NCBI RefSeq assembly: GCF_036323735.1 | Contig: NC_086033.1 | Coordinates: forward strand, 3,407,826 to 3,471,825 | Origin: Rattus norvegicus | Lineage: Eukaryota > Chordata > Mammalia > Rodentia > Muridae | DNA: 64,000 nt | Direction of reading: 5' to 3' | Part shown: positions 1-11,607 of the stretch, piece after piece | How the letters are laid out: each line of letters starts with the position of its first letter | Numbering within the stretch: the stretch's first letter is position 1 | The notes under the pieces: generated by a model | The model's database searches: none | What the model saw: the letters and a program-made list of their open reading frames with translations, nothing else | What the model was told of the DNA's origin: nothing | Translations under genes and position numbers: made by a program

Positions 1-1212
1 ACCCCAAAACGTCCTGATGGTGTCTTTCTTTGAGAGTTTTGTCACAACATTTCTACAAAAAGCTTTCTATTTTTTATAAATACTGTGAACAAAATTCTAA
101 AATACCTTCCATCCCCCAAGAATAAAGCAGTTTCCCATAGCTCGTCTTAGAGACTGTATGCTACTCAAATTCCAGATAGGAGATGGCCAAGGACCTACGG
201 ATAAGAAGAAGTCTGTGAGGCAGTGGAATGAACAATGTTTGCTTAGGCAGGCGGCAGAGCAGACATTCCAGAATGAGCAAGTCTGAAGGAGGCCCATATT
301 CCAGGTCAGTGCTTAAGTTAGTCAGACTGAAGTGAATTCACGCAGCTCAGAGATAAGATGCAAAAGTAAGTTTCCACAAGATTATAACCTTCAGACACTG
401 AAGCTGTGCAGCATCTGCTCTTAATTGTGGCTGGCTCAACTTACCCTCTACTACATGATTAGACTGGAGACCACTAATGATGGGAACACTGTGGGACATG
501 CTAAAGTTCACCAGTTTTAAGTTATACATGATTAGGAACAGTTGTGATGGCAGAATTACTTATATATACATCTCTGTGGCATAAGGAGCTTTCTGTCCTT
601 TGAAGTCCGTGAGAATTATGAGGAAGGTGGAAAACAGGAAGTATAACTGTCTTTCATAGACAAGCTGAGAACTTGAGACACAGTAAGTAGCACTTGTGAG
701 TGAGTAGTTTGTGGAAATTTTGGTCAAGGCTAGATTTTATATTTAGTCAAGACACTCAGTCGCTAAATTTTAGATTCTGGACTGTTCTATGTCAACTATG
801 TGTCTAAGGCTAAAACTTAGATGCACTCAGTAGAATAATACAGTTTCTGCACAAATGAGTCAAGGTGTGACAATGTAACACAGACACACACATACTGACT
901 GAAATCCCCACTGTATCTCAGATGAACCTCCTTTCTCCATCTAGACCACCCCACCTTACCAAGCCCTTTCCCCACATGTCCTACACCAAACCACTAGTGG
1001 CTTGATTAATAGCTTTTCTTTCCCCTCCTAAGTGTTGACTCATACAGTATGCCCCACCCTCCATCCCCACCCAAACCACTAACTTCCCCGATTGCTTTGA
1101 AAGCAATGTGGCCTTTTCCTTTCTTGACCATTTTTTTTACATTAAATGTACATTTAAGTCATTTTCAATTTTATATGTTTTACAATTTTCACATCTTTTA
1201 ATTGTACTTCAG
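1..1212. other. Stretch with no recognised feature
   Basis: I see no SINE, LTR or LINE signature and no convincing coding frame here. The short open frames on the minus strand have no recognisable domain. The stretch is AT-rich, consistent with ordinary unique or very decayed rodent DNA. Confidence 0.5.
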
Positions 1213-1441
1213 TCTAATCTTTTAAGATTTATTTTTATTATTGCATGTGTGCATATATGTGTACCTACGTGTGGTTATATGCATGAGTGTAAGTGACCAT
1301 GTCGTTCAGAAGAAGTGATTAGATCCCCTGGAGCTGAGGTTACAGGAGGTTATAAGCTGACAGACTTGAGTGTTGGGATCCAAAGTGTTACCTTCTGAAG
1401 GAGCAGTGCATGCTCTTAACCTCTGAGTCATCTCCCCCAAC
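1213..1441 (-). mobile_element. B3 SINE (B2 superfamily), decayed
   Basis: Read on the minus strand it opens with the tRNA-derived head and ends in the A-rich tail, seen here as ttttaagatttattttt. On the plus strand the typical blocks appear in order: cctggagctgaggttacagg, then gctcttaacctctgagtcatct. It is diverged and I could not find a clean target duplication. Confidence 0.75.
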
Positions 1442-1684
1442 CTCTACACTTCAATGATATGTACTGAATGAGAAAACTATAAAAAAGTCTATTAACACAA
1501 TGTAAAAATCCAGTTCCTAGAACCAACTGCTACTGACATTTTTGTATGTTCTGAAAAGGTCTACATACCATAAAATCTAGTCCTTAAAAGTATAATGTTC
1601 AATTTTCACTCTCTTCATCTTAACATTGTGGTATCAAGAACAGTCCATAATAATGACCAGTTTTCAGATTGCCACATAGTCATT

Positions 1685-2640
1685 TTTTATTTCATTAATT
1701 TATTTAGGTATTCACTTTACACCCTAATATCCACCTTCTTCCTCCCAGTCCCCCACCCCCCCCCACACACACACATGCACACAGCTTCTCCCCCTATTCA
1801 CTTCTTTCCTTCTCCTCTGAGAAGGGAGAGGACCCCCTGGGCATTACCTCACCCTGGTACATGAAGTCACTACAGGACTAGGCACATTCTCTCCCACTGA
1901 GGCCAGACAAGGTGGCCCAGTTAGGGGGATGGGATCCACAGGGAGGCAACAGGTTCAGGGACAGCCCACACTCCAGTTGTTGGGGGTCCACATGAAGACC
2001 CACATCTGCTACACATCTGGGGGGGAGGGCCGGTCCATGTTTGCTCTTTAGTTGGTGGTTCAGTCTCTGGGCGCCCCCAAGGGTTCAGGTTAGTTCACTC
2101 TATTGGTCTTCCTGTGGAGACCCTGTTCTCTTCAGGTCCTTCAATCCTTCCCCCAGCTCTTCCGTAAGACTCCCCAAGCTCCATCTAATGTTTGGCTATG
2201 GGTCTCTGCATCTGTTTTGGTCAGCCATTGGGTAGAGCCTCTCAGAGGACAGCTTTGCTAGGATCCTGCCAGCATAACAGAGTACCATTAATAGTGTCAG
2301 GGATTGGTTCTTGCTCATTGGTTGGCCATTCCCTCAGTCTCTGCTCCATTTTTGTCCCTGCACATCTTATAGGCAGGACACATCTTGGGTCAAAGGTTTT
2401 GTGGGTGAGTTGTCCTTATCCCTCCACTGGGAGTCCTGTCTGGCTATAGGCAGTGGCCACTTCCAGATCCACATCCTCTACAACGAGGAGCGTCAGCTAG
2501 AGTCACCCTCAGAGACTCCCCAGCACCTCCCCCTATCCCAAGTCTCTGGGGTGTCCTAGAGGTGCCCCCACCTGCCTACTACCTGTTTCCATCCTCCTTC
2601 CCCTGCTCTCCCTGCACCCAATTCCCAGCACACACCCCAT
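1685..2640 (-). mobile_element. LINE-1 (Lx-type) 3' end, inverted
   Basis: The reverse complement carries the 3' UTR blocks of old murine L1 (Lx-type): the ggcctcagtgggagag block and the cagaggagaaggaaag block, ending in an A-rich tail at about 1685-1700. Only the 3' UTR is present, so it is a 5'-truncated copy with no usable ORF2. Open frames at 2041-2559 are by-products of this repeat. Confidence 0.75.
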
Positions 2641-2642
2641 AC

Positions 2643-2762
2643 ATTTTTTTTTTGAGACAGGGTCTCATGTAAAGCAGATTGACCACAACACCAATATATA
2701 GTTGGGGATGACCTTGATTTTCTTAATTTCTGCATCTACCTCTGGAGTTCTGGAATTACAGG
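2643..2762 (-). mobile_element. B1 SINE, decayed
   Basis: The tttttgagacagggtctcatg block followed by tctggagttctggaattaca is the antisense of a 7SL-derived B1. The middle is strongly diverged. It abuts the L1 3' end on its left. Confidence 0.6.
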
Positions 2763-2905
2763 ACTTATCTCAGAAACTTGAAATTTTCATAACCATATAA
2801 CATCCAAAGTATATAAAAATTAACTATTTACCTACTGTTGGACATTTTGATTATCTTTAGCCTTCTACTATTCTAAATAATATTCTTATAAGTATTTTAA
2901 GTTTG

Positions 2906-3118
2906 GACTGGAGAGATGGCTCAGTGGTTAAGAGCATTGGTTGCTCTTACAGAAAAACCAGGTTCAATCCCCAGCACCTACATACAACCTACTCACAACC
3001 TTCTGTAACTTCACTTCTAGGATCCGATGCCCTTTTCTGACCTCCACAAGAATCAGGAGCACGTCTGGTACATAGATATACATGCAGGCAAAGCACCCTG
3101 ACACATCTTTAAGTGTAA
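2906..3118 (+). mobile_element. B3 SINE
   Basis: It begins with gactggagagatggctcagt (Pol III A-box region), continues through ccaggttcaatccccagcac (B-box region), and ends in a taagtgtaaa-type degraded tail. The long CT/CA-containing 3' half is typical of B3 rather than B2. Confidence 0.8.
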
Positions 3119-3719
3119 ACTTTTACTTTTAAAGGCATAGAAGTGATAGTTAACATTTGTTGCTACTGGGGGAGGGACAAACTGCGTTGGCCGTCTTCTC
3201 AGGAGAAATTCTCTGCTTGATCTTTCCCTTATGGTGTCCAGCATTGCTTAGGTGTATTACTGGTTTGCTTTTGTGCATAGAAATCAGTCCTAAGTGGGAA
3301 TTCCTTATAATTTCAGTACTTCGGGAATTTGCACATGGATTGGCTGGGCTGTCCTTAGAGCCTGCCATGACATGAGCCTGCACTTACCCAACGACAGCAG
3401 CACAGCTCACACCACGCCAGCAACTGCCTGGATTCTTTGCAGAGACCGCCACCTAGGCAAAAGTAGATTTGTGGCTTTGCCAGAGAAATTAATTTCAGAG
3501 CGAGGCAGAGACTAAGAAAATTTGAGTTTACTAAAAATAGAAACGAAGGTGCTTCAAGACAGTGCAGAGCACACCTAATACAACAATGTGGATTTTCTAC
3601 AAGAGTCACACGATAAGTTTTCTGTACAATGGGTGTATATGTGACATTAGGAGACCCTCGAGTTACGTCTCTAACAGCTGAGAATAAGCCACTCTTTTTT
3701 AAAAAAAAGAAAAACTTTT
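3119..3719. other. Stretch with no recognised feature
   Basis: No repeat family or coding domain is evident. Overlapping open frames on both strands are short and lack family features. Confidence 0.45.
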
Positions 3720-4118
3720 TAATGATTTTTTAAAAATTATGTATTTGTGGGTTTGCCTCTACACAGACATGGATATCACATGTATGCACATGTGGGTTTG
3801 CCTCTACACAGACATGGATATCACATGTATGCACATGTGGGTTTGCCTCTACACAGACATGGATATCACATGTATGCACCTGTGAGTTTGTCTCTACACA
3901 GATATGTATATCACATGTATGCACATGTGGGTTTGCCTCTACACAGACATGGATATCACATGTATACACATGTTCTTGGAGGCTGGAGAGTTTCAGATCC
4001 CCTGTAACTGAAGTTATAGGTGGCCTCGAGCCTCCTGATATGATATGGTGGGTGTTGGCCACTGAGCCCAGCCCCTCTGCAAGAGTAAGGAGCTATTGAG
4101 CCATTTCACCAGCCTCCC
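3720..4118 (-). mobile_element. B3 SINE carrying an internal minisatellite
   Basis: The right-hand part (3970-4118) is an antisense B3: cagatcccctgtaactgaag, then a gccactgagccc / ctgcaagagtaaggagct block ending in agccatttcaccagcctcc. Its A-rich tail is at about 3700-3745. The unusual length comes from a 45-bp tandem repeat expanded inside the tail-proximal half. Confidence 0.7.
3747..3972. repeat. 45-bp minisatellite, about 5 copies
   Basis: Units start with gtgggtttgcctctacacag and end with tgtatgcacatg. The spacing of the gtttgcc block is exactly 45 bp (3751, 3796 and onward). Because 45 is divisible by three, both strands stay open and read as 15-residue peptide repeats. I regard that as an artefact, not a protein. 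Confidence 0.9.
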
Positions 4119-4133
4119 CACCACCACCTTTAC

Positions 4134-4269
4134 TTTTGAGGTAAAGCATTACTATGTCCTAGTTACCCTGGAACTTGCTGTGTAGAGCAGGCTGGCCTTG
4201 AAAACACAGAGATCTTCTTCCTTCCGCCTCATAATTTCTTCGGTTAAAAGCATGCACCACTACACCTGG
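4134..4269 (-). mobile_element. B1 SINE
   Basis: Antisense B1 blocks are present in order: ccctggaacttgctgtgtag, agcaggctggccttgaa, and gcatgcaccactacacctgg. It is moderately diverged. Confidence 0.8.
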
Positions 4270-4274
4270 GCCAA

Positions 4275-4461
4275 AATATTTACTCATATCATACATATAT
4301 GTATTTATCTGAATTTATGCCTGGTGCCTTTAGAAGCCAGAAGGATCCCCTGGAACTGAAGTGAATGGTGGTTGTGAGTTTCATGTAAGTGCTGGTAACT
4401 GAACCCATATCTTCTGTAGAAGCAGCAAGCACTCTCAACCCCTGACCCATCTCTCCAGTTC
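4275..4461 (-). mobile_element. B3 SINE
   Basis: Antisense B3: cagaaggatcccctggaact, gtgctggtaactgaacccat, and ccatctctccagttcc at the head end. The A-tail has decayed into the AT-rich block at 4275-4310. Confidence 0.75.
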
Positions 4462-5004
4462 CTCAGCCTCGCCAAGGGGTATAATCCATACATATTTAAT
4501 TCATACATATTTTAAGACTTTTTCTTAGTAAGCAAAGAATTTTTCTTAGTAAACAAAGTCTTAAGGTGGATTTATGAGGAACCTTTCATAAGTCTAGGAG
4601 AGACGGGTGCTTGCTAGGAACATAAAGTTATGTATCATTTTAAATCTAAGAAAGCACAGCCTAATTACAATCCTTGGTGTTCTTAATTACAGATGTCTTT
4701 GGGATACATCATTTGGCCCTATGTAAGCACAATTCATTTATTGTCTTGGGCAAGATGTCTTTTGGAAAAATACACCTTGATTCTGTGGGCTAGTAGGTCC
4801 TTATCAGTGGAGTCTGAAGTGTTCTGCCTTTCTCAGCAGTAAAGTGGATCAAGACCCTCTCCCAGTCTTTTCTCACCTTTCTGTCATAATTCCCTCTCTT
4901 CCTACCCTGCCTCAGACTAATCTCCAATGCCTTTCCACTTATGCTTCTTACACTTGGCCTGGGGGAACTAGAAGAGCTGAAAGCCTGAAAAATGGAAAGT
5001 TTCT
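4462..5004. other. Stretch with no recognised feature
   Basis: AT-rich DNA without a repeat signature I can name. The open frame on the minus strand at 4790-5245 runs through unique sequence and then into the next B3. It is not supported as a gene. Confidence 0.4.
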
Positions 5005-5184
5005 CTAATTTATTATTCTTAATATGTGTATATGTGCATATGAGTACAGGTACCCACAGAGGCTCTGGCCTGGGGATAGACTTACAAGCAGTTGTGAGCC
5101 ACCTGATAGGGTCGCTGGGAACTGAACTCAAGTCCTCTGAAGAGGGAGTATATGATCCTAACCACTGAGCTACCACTTCAGCCC
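5005..5184 (-). mobile_element. B3 SINE
   Basis: Antisense order: ggtacccacagaggctctgg, tcgctgggaactgaactcaa, and ccactgagctaccacttcag. The tail lies at about 5005-5030. Confidence 0.75.
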
Positions 5185-5500
5185 GTGCTTTCTCTATTTC
5201 TATATGGTCCCTCCACATAGCCTGAAGCACAGGCAGTTGCAGCAAGCCAGCTTTATAATATGGGGCTCAAAACTCCAAAACCACATCTCCATAGAGATCA
5301 AGAGCTAGACAAATGCCACCTCACCTTTTCTAGAAAACCATCGCAAGCCTGAGTCATCCATATGTCTGCTCCAAATTTTAGAAGAGGAAAGTTACACCCC
5401 CGCTCCTTTGATCAGAAAGTATTGATTACATATCATAAGAAGAGCATTTTGAAAGTACAGCCTGTAGCAGGAAGCTAACATTCTTTTAAAAAGAGGGGGA

Positions 5501-5686
5501 GGGCTGGAGAGATGGCTCAGTGGTTAAGAACACTGACTGCTCTTCCAGAGGTCCTTTGTTCAAATCCCAGAAACCACATGGTGGCTCACAACCATCTGTA
5601 ATGAGATCCGCTACCCTCTTCTGGTGTGTCTGAAGACAGCGACAGTGTACTTATATATAATAAATCAAAAAACTTAAAAAAAAAAG
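5501..5686 (+). mobile_element. B2 SINE with target-site duplication
   Basis: Nearly complete B2 from ggctggagagatggctcagt, through ccagaggtcc and ccacatggtggctcacaacc, to a TA-rich tail ending in an A-run. It is flanked by related copies of an AACATT...AAAAAGAGGGGGAG sequence (about 5478-5502 and 5687-5706), a typical L1-mediated target-site duplication. Confidence 0.92.
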
Positions 5687-6017
5687 AACATTAAAAAAGA
5701 GGGGGAGCAGACCCCAACCCAATTCTAATGAATGAATTAATGAATCTAAACATACTACCAGATATGCACTCAACGTTTTTTCTTTCTTCTTTTTCAAAAC
5801 CTGGGAAAGTAAACTAAATTACTCAAGTCCTCTGCAAGCAAGGTAGCCAAGTGACAAATCCTACCCAGTTAAACTAAGACCAAAGCTCTCCTAGTATAGC
5901 AAACCTTTGGCTCTCCTAGTATAGGTACTTGCTGATTCCTCATGCACAGAAACAGAACTTCAGGTGTTTTCTTCCCCTTCAATGTATGGTGTTAGGATGG
6001 AGAACATCTGGATCTTT

Positions 6018-6070
6018 GACTTCCAGGACAGCTAGGACTACAGAGATAAACACTGTCTAAAAAGAAAAAA
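6018..6070 (+). mobile_element. B1 SINE, 3' fragment
   Basis: Contains tccaggacagctaggactac followed by gagataaacactgtctaaa and an A-rich tail, which is the last third of a B1. Confidence 0.6.
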
Positions 6071-6246
6071 GAGGATTGAGAGCATCTCCATTTAGTATTT
6101 GTGACGGAATGCCTAGGGTTTAGTGAAACAGCAGAAGGAACTTTAACTTGAAGGTAGGGAGAGGAAAGGAGGGATTTTTCAAATGCTAGGGCAGGAGGCA
6201 TGGGGGCAGGCAGTGGAAAGGGAGTAAATGAAAGCAAAACATAATG

Positions 6247-6620
6247 ATATATACACATACACATATATACACATATATGCACATATATGCACATATATAT
6301 GCACATACACACATATATACACATATACACACATATACACACATACATACACACATATACACATATATACACATGTATGCATATATGCATATATACATAT
6401 ACACATATATACATATATACACACATATATACATATACACACATATATACACATATACACACATATACACATATATATACATATACACATATATACATAT
6501 ACACACATATATACACATATATACACACATATATACACATATACAAACATATATACATATATGTACACATATATACACATATACACACATTTATACACAT
6601 ATACATATATACATATATAG
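6247..6620. repeat. (TATACACA)n-type compound microsatellite
   Basis: About 370 bp of alternating TATACACA, TATGCACA and CATATA units. It is alternating purine-pyrimidine over most of its length. The periodic composition excludes stop codons in several frames on both strands, which creates long low-complexity open frames with no coding meaning. Confidence 0.95.
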
Positions 6621-6810
6621 AGATAAATAAATGAATAAACAAATTCAAATGTCAACCAGCTCTGACAAAAATTGATCCTTCATGTTTTATAGTATCAAAT
6701 ATTTTAGCCAAAATTTTTTTATGTAAAATTCAAGTATATCAACTCATTAACATACAAATTGCTCTCAGCTTTAATAAATAGTCAAATTCTATGTAGATAA
6801 GAACATTGTC

Positions 6811-6999
6811 AGGCTGGAGAGATGGCTCAGTGGTTAAGAGCACTGACTGTTCTTCCAGAGGTCCTGAGTTCAATTCCCAACAACCACATGGTGGCTCACA
6901 ACCATCTGTAATCTGATCCAATGCCCTCTTCTGGTATGTCTGAAGACAGCTACAGTGTACTCACATACATAAAATAAATAAATAAATCTTTAAATAAAA
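6811..6999 (+). mobile_element. B2 SINE with target-site duplication
   Basis: Complete B2, from aggctggagagatggctcag to (AAATA)n and an A-rich tail. The duplication aagaacattgtc is seen at 6799-6810 and again after the tail at 7000-7011. The precise duplication suggests a fairly recent insertion. Confidence 0.95.
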
Positions 7000-7013
7000 A
7001 AGAACATTGTCTT

Positions 7014-7408
7014 TGTGGTGGTCAGTTTTGTGAAAACTTGACATAAACTAGATTCATTTGGGAAAGAGAACTTCAACTAAAAAATATCCCCACCAAAATG
7101 ACCTGTAGACAAGCCCCTGGAAGATTTTCTTGACTGATGATTGGCTCCCACATCTGGGCTGGTAGTCCTGGGTGCTATAGGAAAGCAGGCTGAACAAAGC
7201 AGGAGGAGCAAGCCAGTAAGCAGTGCTCCTCCATGTCTTCTGTTTCAGTTCCTGCCTCCAGGTTCCTGCGTTGAGTTCCTGCCCTGATTTCCTTCAATGA
7301 TGGACTGCTGTGATGTGGAAGTGTAAGCAAAATAAACCCTTCCCTCCCCAAGTTAGTAATTAATGGTCATGGTGTTTTATCACAGCAATAGAAGCTCCCA
7401 CTGAGACA
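7014..7408 (-). mobile_element. LTR-like rodent repeat, copy 1
   Basis: The plus strand runs from tgtggtggtcagttttgtga to cactgagaca, so the reverse complement also starts TG and ends CA. On the plus strand a ctataggaaagcagg block (TATA-like) and an aaataaaccc block (poly-A-signal-like) lie where an LTR would have them, which makes the true transcriptional sense uncertain. Flanking 5-mers gtctt and acctt differ only by transitions. Sequences at 31972 and 59301 share the terminal block. I think of RMER1-type repeats, but the name is not certain. Confidence 0.6.
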
Positions 7409-7413
7409 ACCTT

Positions 7414-9329
7414 AGAGTATGTTTATTTATTATTAGTAAATGTTTGTATCTGTATCTGTATCCCTATTTTAAAGTACCTGTGTACTGGGTGAAAAGGGGT
7501 CTTGAATAGAAAGAGTTTGTGAAGTCCTAGATTTATACATAGCTATATATTTTAGAGATGAGAAATGGGGAGGCATGTGAATCTACTCTTATCTGTGTTT
7601 ATGCAGTCAGCTGGTTTAGTTACTCACAGCCAATTATAGTCCACAGATAGTAAGGAGAAAATTGGAGAAATACTTTACAAGTTTGAAACTGTGTGTTCTC
7701 CTGAGTAGTATGATACAATCTTTCTTTTTCTTTTTTCTTTTGTTTTTTTTTTACTTTTTGTATGATACAATCTTGTATCTTACTCTGCCTGCAACATGAC
7801 TCATTCTTTTGTCCACTATATCCACACTGTAAATGATAACCATCATTAGTCACTTTCTCATCTCAGTTATCAAGTCAACCCACGTTGCTTGTGTTCAGAT
7901 GACCTTTATTTCATTTAACACACAAAAGGAGTCATTCCAGTAATTCAGATAGGCCAAAGGCAACTGTGATGTACCACCTGTGGAAAAGTAAAAGGTCTTG
8001 ACTTAATAAGAAAAAATGAAACACCGAGGCTGCTAAATTACTGTATACAGTAAGAACTAATCTTTGACCAGTGAAATTATAAGAAGAAAAAATAAATTTA
8101 TCCTAGTTTTACTAACACACTCCAGACTGCAAATGTTATGAGCATGGTGTGTAATCCTTAATAAAAATGGAAAACTCATTACATTTGTGCATGGGGAACA
8201 TGTGTGTGTATATATAATATGTAATATATAATATAATCTATATATTCCAATTGATGGCAAAAAGAAAGTGTTGTGCCTGTAGGAAGAGTTCAACCAGGAT
8301 CTCCTGTTGAGCATGACTCTTTTGTGGCAATGGTATACAAAAGGCATAGTTACATAGATTCAGGAATAGATTGGATGGGAAAATTTTTATTATTTATTAT
8401 TAAATTCATTTATTAAAGGCTGCCAATTATTCGACTGCTGCCACATTTCTAGAAGTTGATTAAAAGAAGAGATAACACCCTAAGCATGACTTCTGCTGTG
8501 ATAAGACAGCTCTTCGAGAAAGTTGCCTACACACCTGGTCACAAAACATGGAAAGGGGATCATGTCTGGTACTTTGTAGCAGTGCTGCACCACTAATGAT
8601 TAAATGCAGAGTAATGTGTGCAAGTGAGGAACCAACCCACTCAAACACAGACAAGCCAAAATTACACCAGAGAGAATGTGTTCATGTGGTTTTTATTATA
8701 GAATATTGATCATCCTATTTGATTAGTAGTAACTGTGCCTTGTTTACAGGTATTTATACAGTTTGTAGAAAAGAACACACTATGTATAAGATTGAGTGGG
8801 GTGAAGCTTCCACTGTGGGTCTGAAAACATCCCCTAGAGATAAAAATATTCATAAAAATATTTGCACATATGGTTACGGACACAGCTTAGTCTGAACATC
8901 TGTAGGGTAAATTGGCAAGCTGGTGACCCAGGAAGTCACTAGTTAAGTCCAGCCTCACAGTGAGCAGGCCAAAGGCAAGGAACAATTGATATTTCTACCT
9001 TAGTCTGAAGCCAGGGAAAAAAGGTCACTCTGAAAGCTAGCTGGCGGAAATACTTCTTTACTTAGGGAGGACCAACCTTTTTGTTTACACTCAGGTCTCT
9101 AACTGATTGGCAGATGCTCACTGAAAATTAGGGAGGACAATCTTTACAGAATCTATCAGTTTATATGTTAATCTAATACAAGATCATCTTCACAGAAATA
9201 ACCAGAATGTTTGACCAAATGTCTGGGGTACCCATGGCCCAGCCTAACTGACAAAAAATTAATCAGCTCATCAAGCAAATTAATCCTTCCTATGGTTTTA
9301 ATATATTTGTTTTGGTTCTTTTTCCATGA
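7414..9329. other. Stretch with no recognised gene; small AT-rich tracts
   Basis: It contains a T-rich tract (7725-7760) and an AT-alternating tract (8205-8245) and otherwise shows no family I can name. Minus-strand open frames at 8057-8347 and 8460-8654 have no recognisable domain. Confidence 0.4.
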
Positions 9330-10102
9330 CAAACTGAAAGGAAAAAAAATCACATGATGATCTCATTAGATGTTTTGATAAAATCCAATACCGCTTCATG
9401 TTAAAAGTGTTGGAGAGGTCAGGGATACAAGACACATACCTAAACATAATAAGAGCAATGTACAATCCAATAGCCAACATCAAATTAAATGGAGAGGAAT
9501 TTAAAGCAATTCCACTAAAATCAGGGACTAGACAAGGCTGCCCACTTTGTCCCTAAGTATTCAACATAGTACCTGAAGTTCTAGCCAGAGCAATAAGACA
9601 GCTAAAGGAGACCAACACGGTACAGAGTGGAAAGGAAGAAGTCAAAGTATTGCTATTTGTAGAAGATATGATAGTATACATAAACAACCCCAAAAGTTCT
9701 ACCAGAGAACTCCTGCAGCTGATAAACACCGTCAGCAAAGTGGCTGCATACAAAATTAGCCCTTAAAAAAAAATCAGTAGCTCTTCTTTATACAAACGAT
9801 AAACAGGCCAAGAATAAAATTAGGGAAACGACACCCTTTACATAGCAATGAATAATATACAATATCTTGGTGTGACTCTAACCAAGCAAGTGAAAGATCT
9901 ATACGACAAGAACTTCAAGTCGCTGAAGAAAGAAATTGAGGAAGATCTCAGGAGATGAAAGGTTCTCCCATGCTCATGGGTCAGTAGGATTAACATAGGG
10001 AAATAGCCATCTTACCAAAAGCAATTTATTGATTCAATGCAATTCCCATCAAAATTCCAACACAGCTCTTTACAGAACTTGACAGAGCAATTGTCAACTT
10101 CA
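9330..10102 (+). pseudogene. LINE-1 ORF2 fragment, part 1 (reverse-transcriptase region)
   Basis: The sequence aligns by eye with the RT and post-RT part of the young L1 in this window (about 25245-26010). Shared blocks include aaatcagggactagacaagg, gctgcccactttgtccct and aaagttctaccagagaac. The catalytic FADD region reads ctatttgtagaagatatg, so both aspartates are changed. Stops and indels are frequent. This is an old, dead, 5'-truncated copy. It is cut at 10102 by an LTR-like segment and resumes at about 10484. Confidence 0.88.
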
Positions 10103-10483
10103 TGTTAGTTATGCTAATATGAGTTTATAATTTTCAAAGGATCTAATAAGTAAATATGTAAAAAGACAGGTTATTATATGGAGAACACCATGGGGTAGAG
10201 CAGCAAGGAGAGCTCCCTGGGCTCTGGGCCAAGAAAATGTGGATCAGAAGCTGACTAACTGGAGTTAAGAGCAGCCAAGATGGAACACAGAAATTAGTAA
10301 ATAGTAGCTCGGAATTATTGGTGGGAGGTAGGTTCTAGCAGGTCAGGCAGTCACTCAGTGTGCTGCTTAGGGCTTACTAAAATATAAAGACTGTGTGTGT
10401 GTGTGTCTTTTATTCAGGAACATAAACCATTAAGGTAAGTAAAAACCCCATGCCAAGATTTGTTAATAAACATTAATTCTACA
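10103..10483 (+). mobile_element. LTR-like segment inside L1 ORF2 (BGLII-like family, copy 1)
   Basis: Starts TGTTAGTTATGCTAATATG and contains blocks shared with the repeats at 14375 and, in reverse complement, at 46138: a ttagtaaatagtagctcgga block, a gcagtcactcagtgtgctgc block and a (TG)n tract. About 80-85 bp of L1 sequence expected between the two flanks is missing, so this is an insertion combined with a deletion. The ERVK-type family name is from memory. Confidence 0.55.
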
Positions 10484-11094
10484 GCCATCCCTGAACTCAT
10501 AGTGAACTACAGAGCAAAAGTAATAAAAAAAAACTGCATGGTATTGGTATAGGAATAGATAGATTGATCAATGGAATCGAATCGAAGACCTGAAATAAAC
10601 CCACACGTCTATGGAGACTTTGCAAGGCAAAACCATACAATGGACAAAAAAGGAAAGCATCTTCAACAAATGGTGCTGGTCTAACTGGATGTCTGCATGT
10701 AGAAAAATGCAAATAGATTCATTCTTATCACCATGCACAAAACTCAAGTCCAGGTGGATCAAAGACCTCAATGTAAAACTGGATACACTAAATCTAACAG
10801 AACAGGAAATGGAGAGGAGTCTTGAACTCATTTGGTACAGGAGACAACTTCCTGAACGGACACCAATGACTCAGGCTCTAAGATCACTAATTGATAAATG
10901 AGATCTCATGAAACTGCAAGGCTTCTGTAAGGCAAAGGACACTGTCATTAGGACAGATTGGAGAAAGGATCTTCACCAACCCTACATCTGACAGAGGGTT
11001 AATATCCAAAATTTAAAAAGAACTCAAGAAGTTAGACATCAACAACTGAAATAACCCAATTTAAAAATGGGGTATTTAAGAATGGGATACAGAG
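10484..11094 (+). pseudogene. LINE-1 ORF2 fragment, part 2
   Basis: Resumes the same L1: blocks atccctgaactcatagtgaa and gcatggtattggtat match the young L1 near 26090-26140, followed by the post-RT region. A 96-residue open frame at 10611-10901 is a surviving shred of ORF2. The copy is cut by a B2 at 11095. Confidence 0.85.
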
Positions 11095-11280
11095 GGCTGG
11101 AGAGATAGCTCAGCGGTTAAGAGCACTGACTGCTCTTCCAGAGGTCATGAGTTCAATTCCCAGCAACCACATGGTCTCACAGCCATCTGTAATGGGATCT
11201 GATGCCCTCTTCTGGTGTGTCTGAAGACAGCTACAGTGTACTCATATATAATAAATGAATAAATCTTTAAAAAAAAAAAA
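11095..11280 (+). mobile_element. B2 SINE inside L1 ORF2, with target-site duplication
   Basis: Complete B2 with A-tail, flanked by perfect gaatgggatacagag copies at 11080-11094 and 11281-11295. The duplicated bases belong to the L1, so the B2 is younger than the L1 fragment. Confidence 0.97.
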
Positions 11281-11560
11281 GAATGGGATACAGAGCTAAA
11301 CAGAGAATTCTCAAAAGAGGAATCTTGAATGGCCAAGAAATACTTAAGGAAATGTTTAATGTCCTTAGTCTTCAGGAAAGTGAAAAATCAAAATGGCTCT
11401 GAGATTCCATTTTACACCTGTCAGAATGGCTAAGACCAAAACCTCGAGTGATAGCACATGCTGGAGAGGACATGGAGCCAGGGAACACTCCTCTGCTGCT
11501 GGTGGCATTGCAAACTGGTACAACCACTCTGGAAATCAATATGGCGGGAAGGGGGCAGTG
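11281..11560 (+). pseudogene. LINE-1 ORF2 fragment, part 3 (C-terminal region)
   Basis: Contains the equivalents of the ORF2 C-terminal blocks: cagaatggctaagaccaaaa, ggaacactcctctgctgctg and ctggaaatcaatatgg. It decays into a CA microsatellite at about 11600. Confidence 0.8.
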
Positions 11561-11607
11561 ATCCACATGTAAAGTGAATGAATACAAAAGAAAGAAAAGA
11601 AAACTGA

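Noticed and set aside
3730..4062. Repeat-peptide open frames (15-residue period) on both strands
   Set aside because: The 45-bp minisatellite is a multiple of three; both strands are open, and the sequence lies in a SINE.
4790..5245. 151-codon minus-strand open frame
   Set aside because: Its first half is an antisense B3; no family features in the rest.
5992..6655. Long Tyr/Ile/Cys/Met or His/Thr/Tyr open frames on both strands, up to 218 codons
   Set aside because: Pure product of the TATACACA microsatellite, which excludes stop codons.
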